Positions 1-6,473 of a stretch of 7,270 bases of DNA are shown piece after piece. The DNA comes from an uncultured Clostridia bacterium. Lineage in GTDB: Bacteria; Bacillota; Clostridia; Christensenellales; Borkfalkiaceae. The stretch's first letter is position 1, and the number at the start of each line of letters is the position of its first letter. The DNA is taken from positions 1 through 7,270 of the forward strand of contig CALGVF010000138.1 in assembly GCA_937920115.1 (NCBI GenBank), read 5' to 3'. The notes under the pieces were generated by a model. That model saw nothing but the letters and a program-made list of their open reading frames with translations, made no database searches and was not told the origin of the DNA. The position numbers and the translations under genes are program-made.

Positions 1-212
1 TTATACTCAACGTGAGCGGTATTGATTGTGATACCTCTTGCTTTTTCTTCGGGCGCTTTATCGATCTGATCGTATCTCATCTTCTCTGCGTCGCCCTTGC
101 AAGCCATAACCATCGTGATTGCCGCGGTCAAAGTGGTCTTGCCGTGGTCAACGTGTCCGATGGTACCGATGTTTACGTGCGGTAAGCTTCTGTCAAATTT
201 TGCTTTTGCCAT
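1..212 (-). CDS. tuf: Elongation factor Tu, N-terminal part (cut by window edge)
   Basis: EF-Tu is the cytoplasmic GTPase that carries aminoacyl-tRNA to the ribosomal A site. Only the first 70 codons are present; the gene runs off the left edge. Visible are the P-loop GHVDHGKT at residues 19-26 and the switch I signature RGITI at 59-63, both in the positions usual for EF-Tu, with the typical opening MAKAKFDRSLPHVNIGTIG. The start is fixed by family alignment and by a strong ribosome binding site (GGAGGA in the message, bases 221-226) 8 bases upstream. It is the last gene seen of the str operon, 194 bases after fusA, an unusually long gap that contains a hairpin and an A-rich, G-free leader, so it may also have its own expression control. 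Nothing visible is broken. Identity is very secure; full length cannot be judged. Confidence 0.98.
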   Translation of the reverse strand, partial: MAKAKFDRSLPHVNIGTIGHVDHGKTTLTAAITMVMACKGDAEKMRYDQIDKAPEEKARGITINTAHVEY

Positions 213-226
213 AGTTTTTTTCCTCC

Positions 227-283
227 AATAAATTAGATTTGATTGTTTTTTGTTTTTGTTTTTTTATTTTTTTGTATTATATA
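227..283 (-). promoter_or_regulatory. A-rich, G-free 5' leader of tuf with possible -10 box
   Basis: In the message sense this 57-base stretch has no G at all and is dominated by A runs broken by single C or T, ending directly at the tuf ribosome binding site. Such a tract should be unstructured and could keep the start site open or bind ribosomal protein S1; that role is inference. At its upstream end lies a perfect TATAAT (bases 276-281). No good -35 hexamer is found 16-18 bases before it (CAAGGT at 17 bases), and there is no TGn extension, so an internal tuf promoter is possible but weakly supported. A small hairpin ATACC-GAAA-GGTAT (281-294) with a GNRA-type loop overlaps it. Confidence 0.4.
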
Positions 284-312
284 CCTTTCGGTATGATAAC
301 CTTGATGATGTT

Positions 313-383
313 TTCTTCGCGGGGATTCTTAGGAAGAGTTAAAACGAACAACGTTTTCTTCGCAAACCTGCCCCGCGGAAGAA
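313..383 (-). promoter_or_regulatory. Hairpin element in the fusA-tuf spacer
   Basis: Two distant arms pair: 371-383 with 313-324, giving 7 bp (CGCGGGG with CCCCGCG) plus 5 bp (TTCTT with AAGAA) separated by one bulged base. Inside, 352-357 and 341-346 form a second 6-bp stem (AAAACG with CGTTTT) over a 5-base loop. The outer arm starts 24 bases after the fusA stop. No U-run follows the structure in the direction of transcription, so it is not a standard intrinsic terminator. It may be an mRNA processing or stability element between fusA and tuf or part of a regulatory leader; the pairing is seen in the sequence, the role is inferred. Confidence 0.5.
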
Positions 384-406
384 TTCAAACGATTAAAAAC
401 AACGGA

Positions 407-2494
407 TTAGTCGTCGTGCTTAACCGCTCTTTCGCCGATAATCTTCTCGGCAATGGACTTCGGACATTCGTTGAAGTGGTCGAACTGCATTGTGAACTGA
501 CCTCTTCCCTGAGTTCTCGAACGAAGTTCGGTAGCGTAACCGAACATTTCCGAAAGCGGAATGAACGAGTCGATAACTTTCGAGCCGTTTCTGTCTTCCG
601 TTCCGAGGATAGTACCTCTTCTCGAAGAAACGTTGCCCATAAGGTCGCCGAAGTAATCTTCGGGAGTTACGATTTCAACCTTCATGATAGGCTCTAAGAG
701 TACGGGGTTAGCCTTCTTCATACCGTCTTTGAACGCAAGCGAACCCGCGATCTTGAACGCCATTTCCGAAGAGTCGACTTCGTGGTAAGAACCGTCGTAA
801 ACGGTCGCTCTGAAATCGACCATTTCGTATCCCGCGAGGTAACCGTTCTTGGAAGCCTCTTCGATACCCTTTCTGACAGGCTCGATATATTCCTTCGGAA
901 TCGAACCGCCGACCGTTTCGTCGACGAACTCGAAGCCCTTTCCGGGTTCCAAAGGCTCGAATCTGACTTTACAGTGACCGTACTGACCTTTACCTCCGGA
1001 CTGTCTCTTGTACATTCCTTCGGCTTCGACCGCTTTTCTGAACGTTTCTTTGTACGAAACCTGCGGCTTACCTACGGTCGCTTCGACTTTGAATTCTCTC
1101 AGAAGTCTGTCTACGATAATTTCGAGGTGAAGTTCGCCCATTCCGGCGATAATCGTCTGTCCCGTTTCTTTATCCGTATAGAACTTGAAGGTCGGGTCTT
1201 CCTCGGCGAGTTTCAGAAGTGCGAGGGTCATTTTTTCCTGTCCCGCTTTCGTCTTAGGCTCGATTGCTACCTGAATAACAGGTTCGGGGAATTCCATCTT
1301 TTCAAGGATAATCGGGTGGTCTTCGTCGCAGAGCGTATCGCCCGTCGTCGTGTCTTTAAGACCGACTATCGCGCAGATATCTCCCGAGTAAATTCTGTCG
1401 ATTTCCTCTCTGTGGTTAGCGTGCATCAAAACAAGTCTTCCGACTCTTTCTTTCTTGCCCTTAGTGGAGTTATACACGTAAGAGCCTGCCGCGAGCGAAC
1501 CCGAGTAAACTCTGAAATAAGCGAGTTTTCCTACGAACGGGTCTGCAACCATCTTGAACGCAAGTCCTGCGAACGGCTCGTCGTCGTCCGTCTTTCTCTC
1601 TTCTTCCTGATCGGTGTCGGGGTTGATACCCTTAACGTGATCTACGTCGATAGGACTCGGGAGATAGTCTACGATTGCGTCGAGAAGGTGCTGAACGCCC
1701 CTGTTTTTATAACTCGATCCGCAAAGAACGGGGTTCATCTTCATAGCGAGAGTACCCTTTCTTATGGCTTTCTTCATTTCTTCGGGGGTAAGTTCGCCCG
1801 TCTCGAAGAATTTTTCCATAAGTTCGTCGTCCTGCTCCGCGCAAGCCTCCATCAAAGCGTTTCTCGCTTCGGCTGCCGCGTCCGCGTATTCCGCGGGGAT
1901 AGGTCCGACCGTGAAATCTTTACCGAGGTCGTCGTGATATATAATGGAATCGTTCTGAACGAGGTCGATTATTCCGCAGAAAGTATCTTCCTTACCGATG
2001 GGAAGGCAGATGGGAATAGCGTTGGCTTTAAGCCTCTCTCTCATCATCTTTACGGCGTTGTCGAAGTTCGCGCCGTTGATGTCCATTTTGTTGACGTATG
2101 CGATACGGGGAACGTGATACTTGTCCGCCTGACGCCATACCGTCTCGGACTGCGGCTCAACGCCGCCCTTCGCGCAGAACGTAGCGACCGCTCCGTCGAG
2201 TACGCGGAGAGATCTTTCGACCTCTACGGTAAAGTCAACGTGTCCCGGAGTATCTATAATGTTGATTCTGTTACCTTTCCAGAAACAGGTGGTAGCGGCG
2301 GAGCAAATGGTTATACCTCTTTCCTGCTCCTGTACCATGAAGTCCATCGTCGCGGCTCCGTCGTGAACCTCGCCGAGTTTATGAGTCTTTCCCGTGTAGA
2401 AAAGAATACGCTCGGTGGTCGTCGTCTTACCCGCGTCGATGTGCGCCATTATACCTATGTTTCTGGTATGTTGTAAGTCGTATTGTCTTGGCAT
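407..2494 (-). CDS. fusA: Elongation factor G
   Basis: EF-G is the GTPase that drives tRNA-mRNA translocation and, with ribosome recycling factor, splits the ribosome. At 695 residues it has the normal length. G1 AHIDAGKT is at 17-24, switch I RGITI at 59-63, DTPGH at 81-85 and NKMD at 135-138. The G5 motif, normally CGSAFKNKG, reads CGSSYKNRG (258-266). The domain III signature GMGELHLEI is at 451-459, and the domain IV tip SYHEVDSSEMAF is at 569-580 with the functionally important histidine (H571) present, which points to a translocating EF-G rather than a specialised paralogue. The start is chosen by family alignment and by AAGGAG (2507-2512) 12 bases upstream. It sits 19 bases after rpsG, consistent with co-transcription. 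The opposite strand carries a long open frame that I regard as a shadow. Confidence 0.99.
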   Translation of the reverse strand: MPRQYDLQHTRNIGIMAHIDAGKTTTTERILFYTGKTHKLGEVHDGAATMDFMVQEQERGITICSAATTCFWKGNRINIIDTPGHVDFTVEVERSLRVLDGAVATFCAKGGVEPQSETVWRQADKYHVPRIAYVNKMDINGANFDNAVKMMRERLKANAIPICLPIGKEDTFCGIIDLVQNDSIIYHDDLGKDFTVGPIPAEYADAAAEARNALMEACAEQDDELMEKFFETGELTPEEMKKAIRKGTLAMKMNPVLCGSSYKNRGVQHLLDAIVDYLPSPIDVDHVKGINPDTDQEEERKTDDDEPFAGLAFKMVADPFVGKLAYFRVYSGSLAAGSYVYNSTKGKKERVGRLVLMHANHREEIDRIYSGDICAIVGLKDTTTGDTLCDEDHPIILEKMEFPEPVIQVAIEPKTKAGQEKMTLALLKLAEEDPTFKFYTDKETGQTIIAGMGELHLEIIVDRLLREFKVEATVGKPQVSYKETFRKAVEAEGMYKRQSGGKGQYGHCKVRFEPLEPGKGFEFVDETVGGSIPKEYIEPVRKGIEEASKNGYLAGYEMVDFRATVYDGSYHEVDSSEMAFKIAGSLAFKDGMKKANPVLLEPIMKVEIVTPEDYFGDLMGNVSSRRGTILGTEDRNGSKVIDSFIPLSEMFGYATELRSRTQGRGQFTMQFDHFNECPKSIAEKIIGERAVKHDD

Positions 2495-2513
2495 ATCGTT
2501 AAATTACTCCTTA

Positions 2514-2984
2514 TTACCAGCGATAGTGAGCAAACGCCTTGTTCGCCTCAGCCATTCTGTGAGTATCTTCCTTCTTCTTGACAGCGCCGCCCGCGTTGTT
2601 GTAAGCGTCCATGAGTTCGGCTGCGAGTTTGTTGCTCATATCGCGGTCGCTTCTCTTTCTCGCGCTCGCAACTATCCAACGGATAGCAAGCGTCTGTCTT
2701 CTCTCCGGTCTGATTTCGATAGGAACCTGATAGTTGGAACCGCCTACTCTTCTCGCTTTTACTTCGAGAAGGGGCATTACGTTGTTCATCGCCTGCGTGA
2801 ACACGTCCATAGGCTCAACTCCGAGTTTTTCCGAAGCCTTTTTCAAAGCGTCGTAAACGATCGTCTGAGCCGTTCCTTTCTTGCCGTCGAGCATTACTTG
2901 GTTTATAAGTTTGGTAAGCACTTTATTGCCGTATATCGGATCCGGTAATACGTCTCTCTTCGGCACGTTACCTCTTCTTGGCAT
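2514..2984 (-). CDS. rpsG: 30S ribosomal protein S7
   Basis: S7 binds the 3' major domain of 16S rRNA, starts assembly of the 30S head and contacts tRNA in the E site. The 156-residue protein is the standard bacterial length. Recognisable blocks are the opening MPRRGNVPKRDVLPDPIYG, the central VMPLLEVKARRVGGSNYQVP (69-88) with its cluster of basic rRNA-binding residues, and the conserved C-terminal HRMAEANKAFAHYRW. The start is supported by a strong AAGGAGG site (2994-3000) 9 bases upstream. It is preceded by a long 191-base spacer after rpsL. In E. coli S7 represses its own operon by binding the rpsL-rpsG spacer, so the structured spacer here may be its own target; that link is inference. 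Confidence 0.99.
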   Translation of the reverse strand: MPRRGNVPKRDVLPDPIYGNKVLTKLINQVMLDGKKGTAQTIVYDALKKASEKLGVEPMDVFTQAMNNVMPLLEVKARRVGGSNYQVPIEIRPERRQTLAIRWIVASARKRSDRDMSNKLAAELMDAYNNAGGAVKKKEDTHRMAEANKAFAHYRW

Positions 2985-3073
2985 TGTTGTTGTCCTCCTT
3001 TAAATTTTTTAGGGTAATTAACCCGTGTACAGCTATCGCTCTTAAACCGTATATTCTACGGGAGCGAACCTTC

Positions 3074-3136
3074 CGACGTCCGTGGCGTCGTACTGCCTAC
3101 TTTTTCGGGCGTTTCAGAATTTCCGCCATAAGTAGG
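3074..3136 (-). promoter_or_regulatory. Nested hairpins in the rpsL-rpsG intercistronic region
   Basis: The 191-base spacer between rpsL and rpsG holds ordered inverted repeats. In message order: a 7-bp stem CCTACTT/AAGTAGG (3130-3136 with 3096-3102) enclosing a 4-bp stem GGCG/CGCC (3124-3127 with 3108-3111); then CGACG/CGTCG (3086-3090 with 3074-3078). Two weaker ones follow nearer rpsG: CCGTA-GAATA-TACGG and GGGT-TAATT-ACCC, the latter ending about 12 bases before the S7 ribosome binding site. No U-run follows any stem, so a terminator is unlikely. By analogy with the E. coli str operon, where S7 binds this spacer to control translation, this could be an S7 feedback site; I cannot show similarity to the 16S S7 site. 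Confidence 0.45.
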
Positions 3137-3175
3137 GTGAATGTTTTTGGTTTTGCAAAAAGTCTTTTCTAAAAA

Positions 3176-3547
3176 TTACTTAGGACGCTTAGCGCCGTAT
3201 TTGCTTCTTGCCTGTTTTCTCTTCGCTACGCCCGCAGTATCGAGAGTTCCGCGAATGATGTGATATCTTACGCCGGGAAGGTCTCTTACCCTGCCGCCAC
3301 GAATAAGAACGGAACTGTGTTCCTGAAGGTTGTGTCCTTCGCCCGGAATGTAAACCGTTCCTTCCTGCTTGTTCGTAAGACGTACTCTCGCAATCTTACG
3401 AAGAGCCGAGTTAGGTTTCTTGGGGGAAGTCGTAGTAACCGAAAGGCATACTCCTCTCTTCTGAGGGCAATGTCCCATGATAGGTGTCTTGCACTTGTCC
3501 GCCGCCGTAACTCTGCCTTGCTTGATGAGTTGGTTGATCGTTGGCAT
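3176..3547 (-). CDS. rpsL: 30S ribosomal protein S12
   Basis: S12 lies at the decoding centre of the 30S subunit and affects accuracy and streptomycin response. The protein has 123 residues, the short E. coli-like form without the N-terminal insertion of Bacillus S12. Landmarks are CPQKRGVC (27-34), PKKPNSALRK (42-51) with K43 and K44, GEGHNLQEHS (69-78) and RSKYGAKRPK at the C-terminus. Position 88, lysine in most bacteria, is arginine (codon AGA, 3284-3286); the neighbouring D89, the residue methylthiolated by RimO in E. coli, is kept. Other departures are CLSVTTTS at 34-41 and KQEGTVY at 60-66, where E. coli has CTRVYTTT and GFEVTSY. AAGGAGG (3555-3561) lies 7 bases before the start. It is the first gene of the str operon, downstream of a strong promoter. 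Confidence 0.99.
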   Translation of the reverse strand: MPTINQLIKQGRVTAADKCKTPIMGHCPQKRGVCLSVTTTSPKKPNSALRKIARVRLTNKQEGTVYIPGEGHNLQEHSSVLIRGGRVRDLPGVRYHIIRGTLDTAGVAKRKQARSKYGAKRPK

Positions 3548-3580
3548 TTCTTTACCTCCTTATAGTAGTGGATATTCTGA

Positions 3581-3600
3581 AAACGGACCCTATTCCGTTT
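3581..3600 (-). promoter_or_regulatory. Leader hairpin upstream of rpsL
   Basis: A perfect 7-bp stem AAACGGA/TCCGTTT encloses a 6-base loop and ends 19 bases before the rpsL ribosome binding site. It lies inside the leader of about 126 bases expected from the promoter at 3680-3708. Only three or four U follow inside the stem end itself, so an attenuator is doubtful; it could influence translation or stability of the str mRNA. The pairing is seen directly, the function is not known. Confidence 0.4.
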
Positions 3601-3679
3601 AAAGAAAGCGTGATTAGCGTGCTGTTTTGAACACGGCAAATATTCTGCAACGCATACGTTTACAGATAAATGCTTAAAA

Positions 3680-3708
3680 AGTATATCATTAAAAAATATT
3701 TTCGTCAA
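3680..3708 (-). promoter_or_regulatory. Housekeeping sigma promoter of the str operon
   Basis: The -35 box TTGACG (3703-3708) matches the consensus in five of six positions, the spacer is exactly 17 bases and A/T-rich, and the -10 box TATACT (3680-3685) matches in five of six and carries an extended TGA just before it. Transcription should start near 3673, giving an rpsL leader of about 126 bases. It lies about 40 bases after the tldE stop codon, with no convincing terminator between, so some read-through from tldE is possible. Confidence 0.85.
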
Positions 3709-3746
3709 CTGTTTTTTCGCTCTTTACGGTAAATATTGACGATACC

Positions 3747-5021
3747 TTAAAGAATTTCCATTCCCGCGAGCATTATTTTGTCGGGTCCCCTGTAATTGCG
3801 TTCGGTTACGATTTTATCCGTCGCCTTTAAGGTCTCCAAAACGTTCGACAGTCTGCCGCTCATAGAAATTCCCGTTACGGGAACGGTCTTTTCGCCGTCG
3901 AAGTAGTACGCGAGCCTTATCCCCCCGCCTATATAATCATTATATAAATCGAGTTGAAGTCCCGAAAGAGATACGCACTCTATATAAGGTTGTTTTTTAA
4001 TCTCTTCTGCGGTAAGCGTGCCTTTTTCGACCTCGAAGCAACGCAGATTACCCGTGACTTCCTCGCCGAGGTATTTCGCAAATCTGTTCGAGCCGTATCT
4101 TCCGACGACCTTGCCGCCGTCTATAATCTTTTTATCTTTAAGACTCGTTCCGTCCGCGTCGAATGTCGCCGAATAAACGCTGCCTTTTACCGCTCCTCTC
4201 GCAGTCACGACGAGTTTGTCGCCCGTCGGGTTATTCTGCCAACCGTCGCCCACGTTTTTCACGTTGGAATGAGTATACGCGGTCGCGTAATCGGCGTCCG
4301 CCGCCAACTCCGATATGAGTTCGGAAATTTCCTTGGCGTTCAGAATTACGTTCGCATTTCCGATTTTCTCGGGTTTCACGGCGTGTTTTCTGTCTCTGAC
4401 CTCTTTCATTTTGCCGTCTATTTCGGCGGTTATCGCGGCGAAATCGAACTCCGAAGTCCTGTAAGCCTCGTAGAGTTCGACCGACTCTCCGCCTTCGTTC
4501 CAAGTCGGAATAGCCTCTATCATTATCTCGTAGCCCGTCTCGGACTTGTCTACGCCCCTGCTGTTTTTTACGGTGATTTTTTTCTTGTAAATGAAAATTT
4601 CGACCGCGTTTATCGAGCCGTCCTCATAATTATCGGCGGCGTATACCGCTTCCGCGACTTTCGCGGCGAGTTCCTTCGGCTTATAGTCCTTTACGTTCGA
4701 CGAAACTTCCGTTTCGGCTTTGCCGCCCTCGGGAATTTCGTAAGGCTCGTTGAACACGAGTTCCGCCCTCTTCGCCGCCGCGGCAATTTTTTCTCTCAAT
4801 TCGCTCTCGGTAGTCGAAGCGTAGACGGAGAAAGACGATTCGCCCTTTTTGCCGTCGTGGTCCTTATACGCCGTCACGGAAACGTCCGTATATTCGGTCG
4901 CCCTTACGGTTTCGAGTTTTCTGTGAACGAAAAACGCCTCGTAGGACTCGTTTTTCACTTCGTTTACCCTGTAATCGGTAAGTTCCTTATTCTCTTTAAG
5001 ATATTTCGTTACGTCTATCAT
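3747..5021 (-). CDS. tldE: TldE/PmbA-type metalloprotease partner subunit
   Basis: TldE (PmbA) forms a heterodimeric protease with TldD; in E. coli the pair trims the microcin B17 precursor and degrades the CcdA antitoxin, acting on unfolded peptides in the cytoplasm. The product is 424 residues. It lacks the HExxxH zinc motif, as expected for the non-catalytic partner, and has the family blocks KNSRGVDKSETGYEIMIEAI (152-171), SGLQLDLYNDYIGGGIRLAY (353-372), GISMSGRLSNVLE (384-396) and the C-terminal GPDKIMLAGM (412-421). A start 18 codons further upstream is possible, but the extension is arginine-rich, overlaps tldD by 58 bases and lacks family character; the chosen ATG shares an ATGA with the tldD stop. 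Pairing with tldD supports the call. Its peptide substrate here is unknown. Confidence 0.92.
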   Translation of the reverse strand: MIDVTKYLKENKELTDYRVNEVKNESYEAFFVHRKLETVRATEYTDVSVTAYKDHDGKKGESSFSVYASTTESELREKIAAAAKRAELVFNEPYEIPEGGKAETEVSSNVKDYKPKELAAKVAEAVYAADNYEDGSINAVEIFIYKKKITVKNSRGVDKSETGYEIMIEAIPTWNEGGESVELYEAYRTSEFDFAAITAEIDGKMKEVRDRKHAVKPEKIGNANVILNAKEISELISELAADADYATAYTHSNVKNVGDGWQNNPTGDKLVVTARGAVKGSVYSATFDADGTSLKDKKIIDGGKVVGRYGSNRFAKYLGEEVTGNLRCFEVEKGTLTAEEIKKQPYIECVSLSGLQLDLYNDYIGGGIRLAYYFDGEKTVPVTGISMSGRLSNVLETLKATDKIVTERNYRGPDKIMLAGMEIL

Positions 5022-6418
5022 GCGAGTTTCACCTTCACTTTGAGAGCGGGACCGCCGTCGGTCACTCTCACCCATTCTTTATATCCTTTGCCGCACATTC
5101 CCGCGCCGATAATCTCGACGCCGCCCGAAATCATAGTGATAGATTTCAGAAGTTCGGGAACGCTTCCGCTCATTACGACGGGCGAAACGTAATTTTCGGT
5201 GAGTTTGCCGTCGATTATCTCTATTCCGTATTCCGCGGTGCATTGAATCTGCCAATTCTTCGGGTCTTCCATGCCGTTGTTGGTCTCGAAGAGCATATAG
5301 CCGTGTTTTACCGACTTTATCATATCTTCGAGTTTGTCGTTTCTGCCCTCGAAGAATGTGTTGGTCATTCTCGTGTACGCCTTTCTCTTGAAACTCTCTC
5401 TTCTGCCGTTGCCCGTGGGCTTTACGCCGAGTTGGCACGCCGAAACGAGGTCGCATATTCCCGATACGAGAATACCGTCCTTAATAATCTGAGTATCGCC
5501 CGCCAGAACTCCGTCGTCGTCAAAAAAGTATGAAGCCGCCGAAACGACCGCCGCCGCGCCGTCTCTCATATTCGATATGGGCGAAGCGACGTATTTGCCG
5601 ACGTATTCCTTGGCTAATGCTCTGTCTTTCACGAACTGATCCATTTCGACCCCGTGACCGAACGCTTCGTGAGCGATAAGTCCCGTTATCGAACTGTCGG
5701 TTATGACGTCGTATACCCCCGGTTTAATGGGTTCGGCTTTGACGAGGTGAGCGGCTTTGTCGATAAGTTTGCCGATTTTCGACGGCAACTCTCTCATTAC
5801 CTCGGATACATTATACGAATACGCGTTCTCTCTCGCCCTGACGATTTTTCCGTCCTTGTAGACGGCTATCGCCATGCCGTTGCACCAACCGTAAAATTGG
5901 TCGAGTTCTCTGTTTTTGGTTATGAACAGTTTGGAAACGGTAAACGGTTGCAGATACCCGATTGCGTTCACGACTTTGTCGCTCGCGTTTTTGACTTTAT
6001 CCCTTACCGACTTGCAGAAGTCGAGAAGTTCGCCGTCCGTATACTCGTCGAAGTCAACCCCTCTTACGAAAGATTTTACGAGCGGTTCGTCCGCAGGCTT
6101 CGATATCGGCTTAATGGTTTTATCCTCTAAACTCGCGGAAATTTTCGTCGCTTCGACTATTTTTTTCGCAAGTTCTTTCATATCGCCCGAAATATCGTCC
6201 GTCGAATATTCCATGAAAGCGTTACCGTTCCACAGTTTTACGACGAAACCGCATTCGCCCGAGCCGTCGCGGATACTCGAAGAACGGGCGTCCGCCATGT
6301 ACAGCGTAGCCTTTACGTCCGTACCGAGTACGCTCACGTACCCGAACGTTTTTCCGAGTTCGGCTACGAGTTCTTTAATGATTTTTCTCTTTTCGTCGAG
6401 AAATTTTGAAAATGCCAT
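5018..6418 (-). CDS. tldD: TldD family zinc metalloprotease
   Basis: TldD is the catalytic subunit of the TldD/TldE protease, which cleaves flexible peptides threaded into the dimer cavity. The 466-residue protein has the diagnostic zinc motif HEAFGH (H250, E251, H255) and the C-terminal GMCGK with C442, which corresponds to the third zinc ligand of the family. Other family features are the DVITDSSITGLIAHEAFGHG block, MRDGAAAVVSAASYFFDDDGV (284-304) and the glycine-rich ISGGVEIIGAGMCGKG segment. No signal peptide or membrane segment is visible, so it should be cytoplasmic. The start is supported by AGGAG (6428-6432) 9 bases upstream. Its stop overlaps the tldE start by 4 bases. The HAD phosphatase gene lies 55 bases upstream in the same direction and may be co-transcribed. 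All catalytic residues are intact; the natural substrate is not evident from the neighbours. Confidence 0.95.
   Translation of the reverse strand: MAFSKFLDEKRKIIKELVAELGKTFGYVSVLGTDVKATLYMADARSSSIRDGSGECGFVVKLWNGNAFMEYSTDDISGDMKELAKKIVEATKISASLEDKTIKPISKPADEPLVKSFVRGVDFDEYTDGELLDFCKSVRDKVKNASDKVVNAIGYLQPFTVSKLFITKNRELDQFYGWCNGMAIAVYKDGKIVRARENAYSYNVSEVMRELPSKIGKLIDKAAHLVKAEPIKPGVYDVITDSSITGLIAHEAFGHGVEMDQFVKDRALAKEYVGKYVASPISNMRDGAAAVVSAASYFFDDDGVLAGDTQIIKDGILVSGICDLVSACQLGVKPTGNGRRESFKRKAYTRMTNTFFEGRNDKLEDMIKSVKHGYMLFETNNGMEDPKNWQIQCTAEYGIEIIDGKLTENYVSPVVMSGSVPELLKSITMISGGVEIIGAGMCGKGYKEWVRVTDGGPALKVKVKLA
5031..5035 (-). promoter_or_regulatory. Ribosome binding site deciding the tldE start
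   Basis: An AAGGT in the message, within GTGAAGGTGAAA, lies 9 bases before the ATG at 5021 and inside the last codons of tldD. Together with the ATGA stop-start overlap it favours this start over the upstream ATG at 5075 and suggests translational coupling. Confidence 0.6.
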
Positions 6419-6445
6419 TGTTTATTACTCCTGTATATAGTTCCG

Positions 6446-6461
6446 TCGGGCAGAAGCCCGA
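6446..6461. repeat. GC-rich hairpin between phosphatase gene and tldD
   Basis: A perfect 6-bp stem TCGGGC/GCCCGA with a 4-base loop fills most of this 55-base spacer. In the direction of the genes no U-run follows it, so it should not stop transcription into tldD. On the plus strand it is followed by a T-rich tract. The hairpin and the adjoining ATTTTGCTTG resemble the hairpin and tract at 7163-7190 in the same orientation, suggesting two degenerate copies of one intergenic repeat. Confidence 0.5.
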
Positions 6462-6473
6462 ATTTTGCTTGTT

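Noticed and set aside
239..697. Plus-strand frame over the fusA-tuf spacer and fusA 3' end
   Set aside because: Its hydrophobic start is only the T-rich complement of the tuf leader, and the rest is antisense to fusA.
782..2476. Plus-strand open frame of 564 codons opposite fusA
   Set aside because: It lies wholly inside the certain fusA gene, shows no recognisable domain, and has an arginine- and valine-rich composition expected from reading a biased coding sequence backwards.
3097..3129. Tiny ten-codon frame (MAEILKRPKK) in the rpsL-rpsG spacer as a leader peptide
   Set aside because: There is no ribosome binding site before it and its ends fall inside the stem-loop arms; it is as easily chance.
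3286..3708. Alternative 140-codon minus-strand frame overlapping rpsL and its leader
   Set aside because: It is out of frame with the certain rpsL gene and runs through its promoter and leader; the product is basic and unrecognisable.
3709..3746. Intrinsic terminator after tldE
   Set aside because: Only a short TTTAC-C-GTAAA palindrome is present, with no stable GC stem and no U-run in the direction of transcription.
3954..5192. Plus-strand open frame of 412 codons opposite tldE and the end of tldD
   Set aside because: It mirrors two well-supported genes, has no domain signature and no ribosome binding site that stands out; its composition fits a codon-bias shadow.
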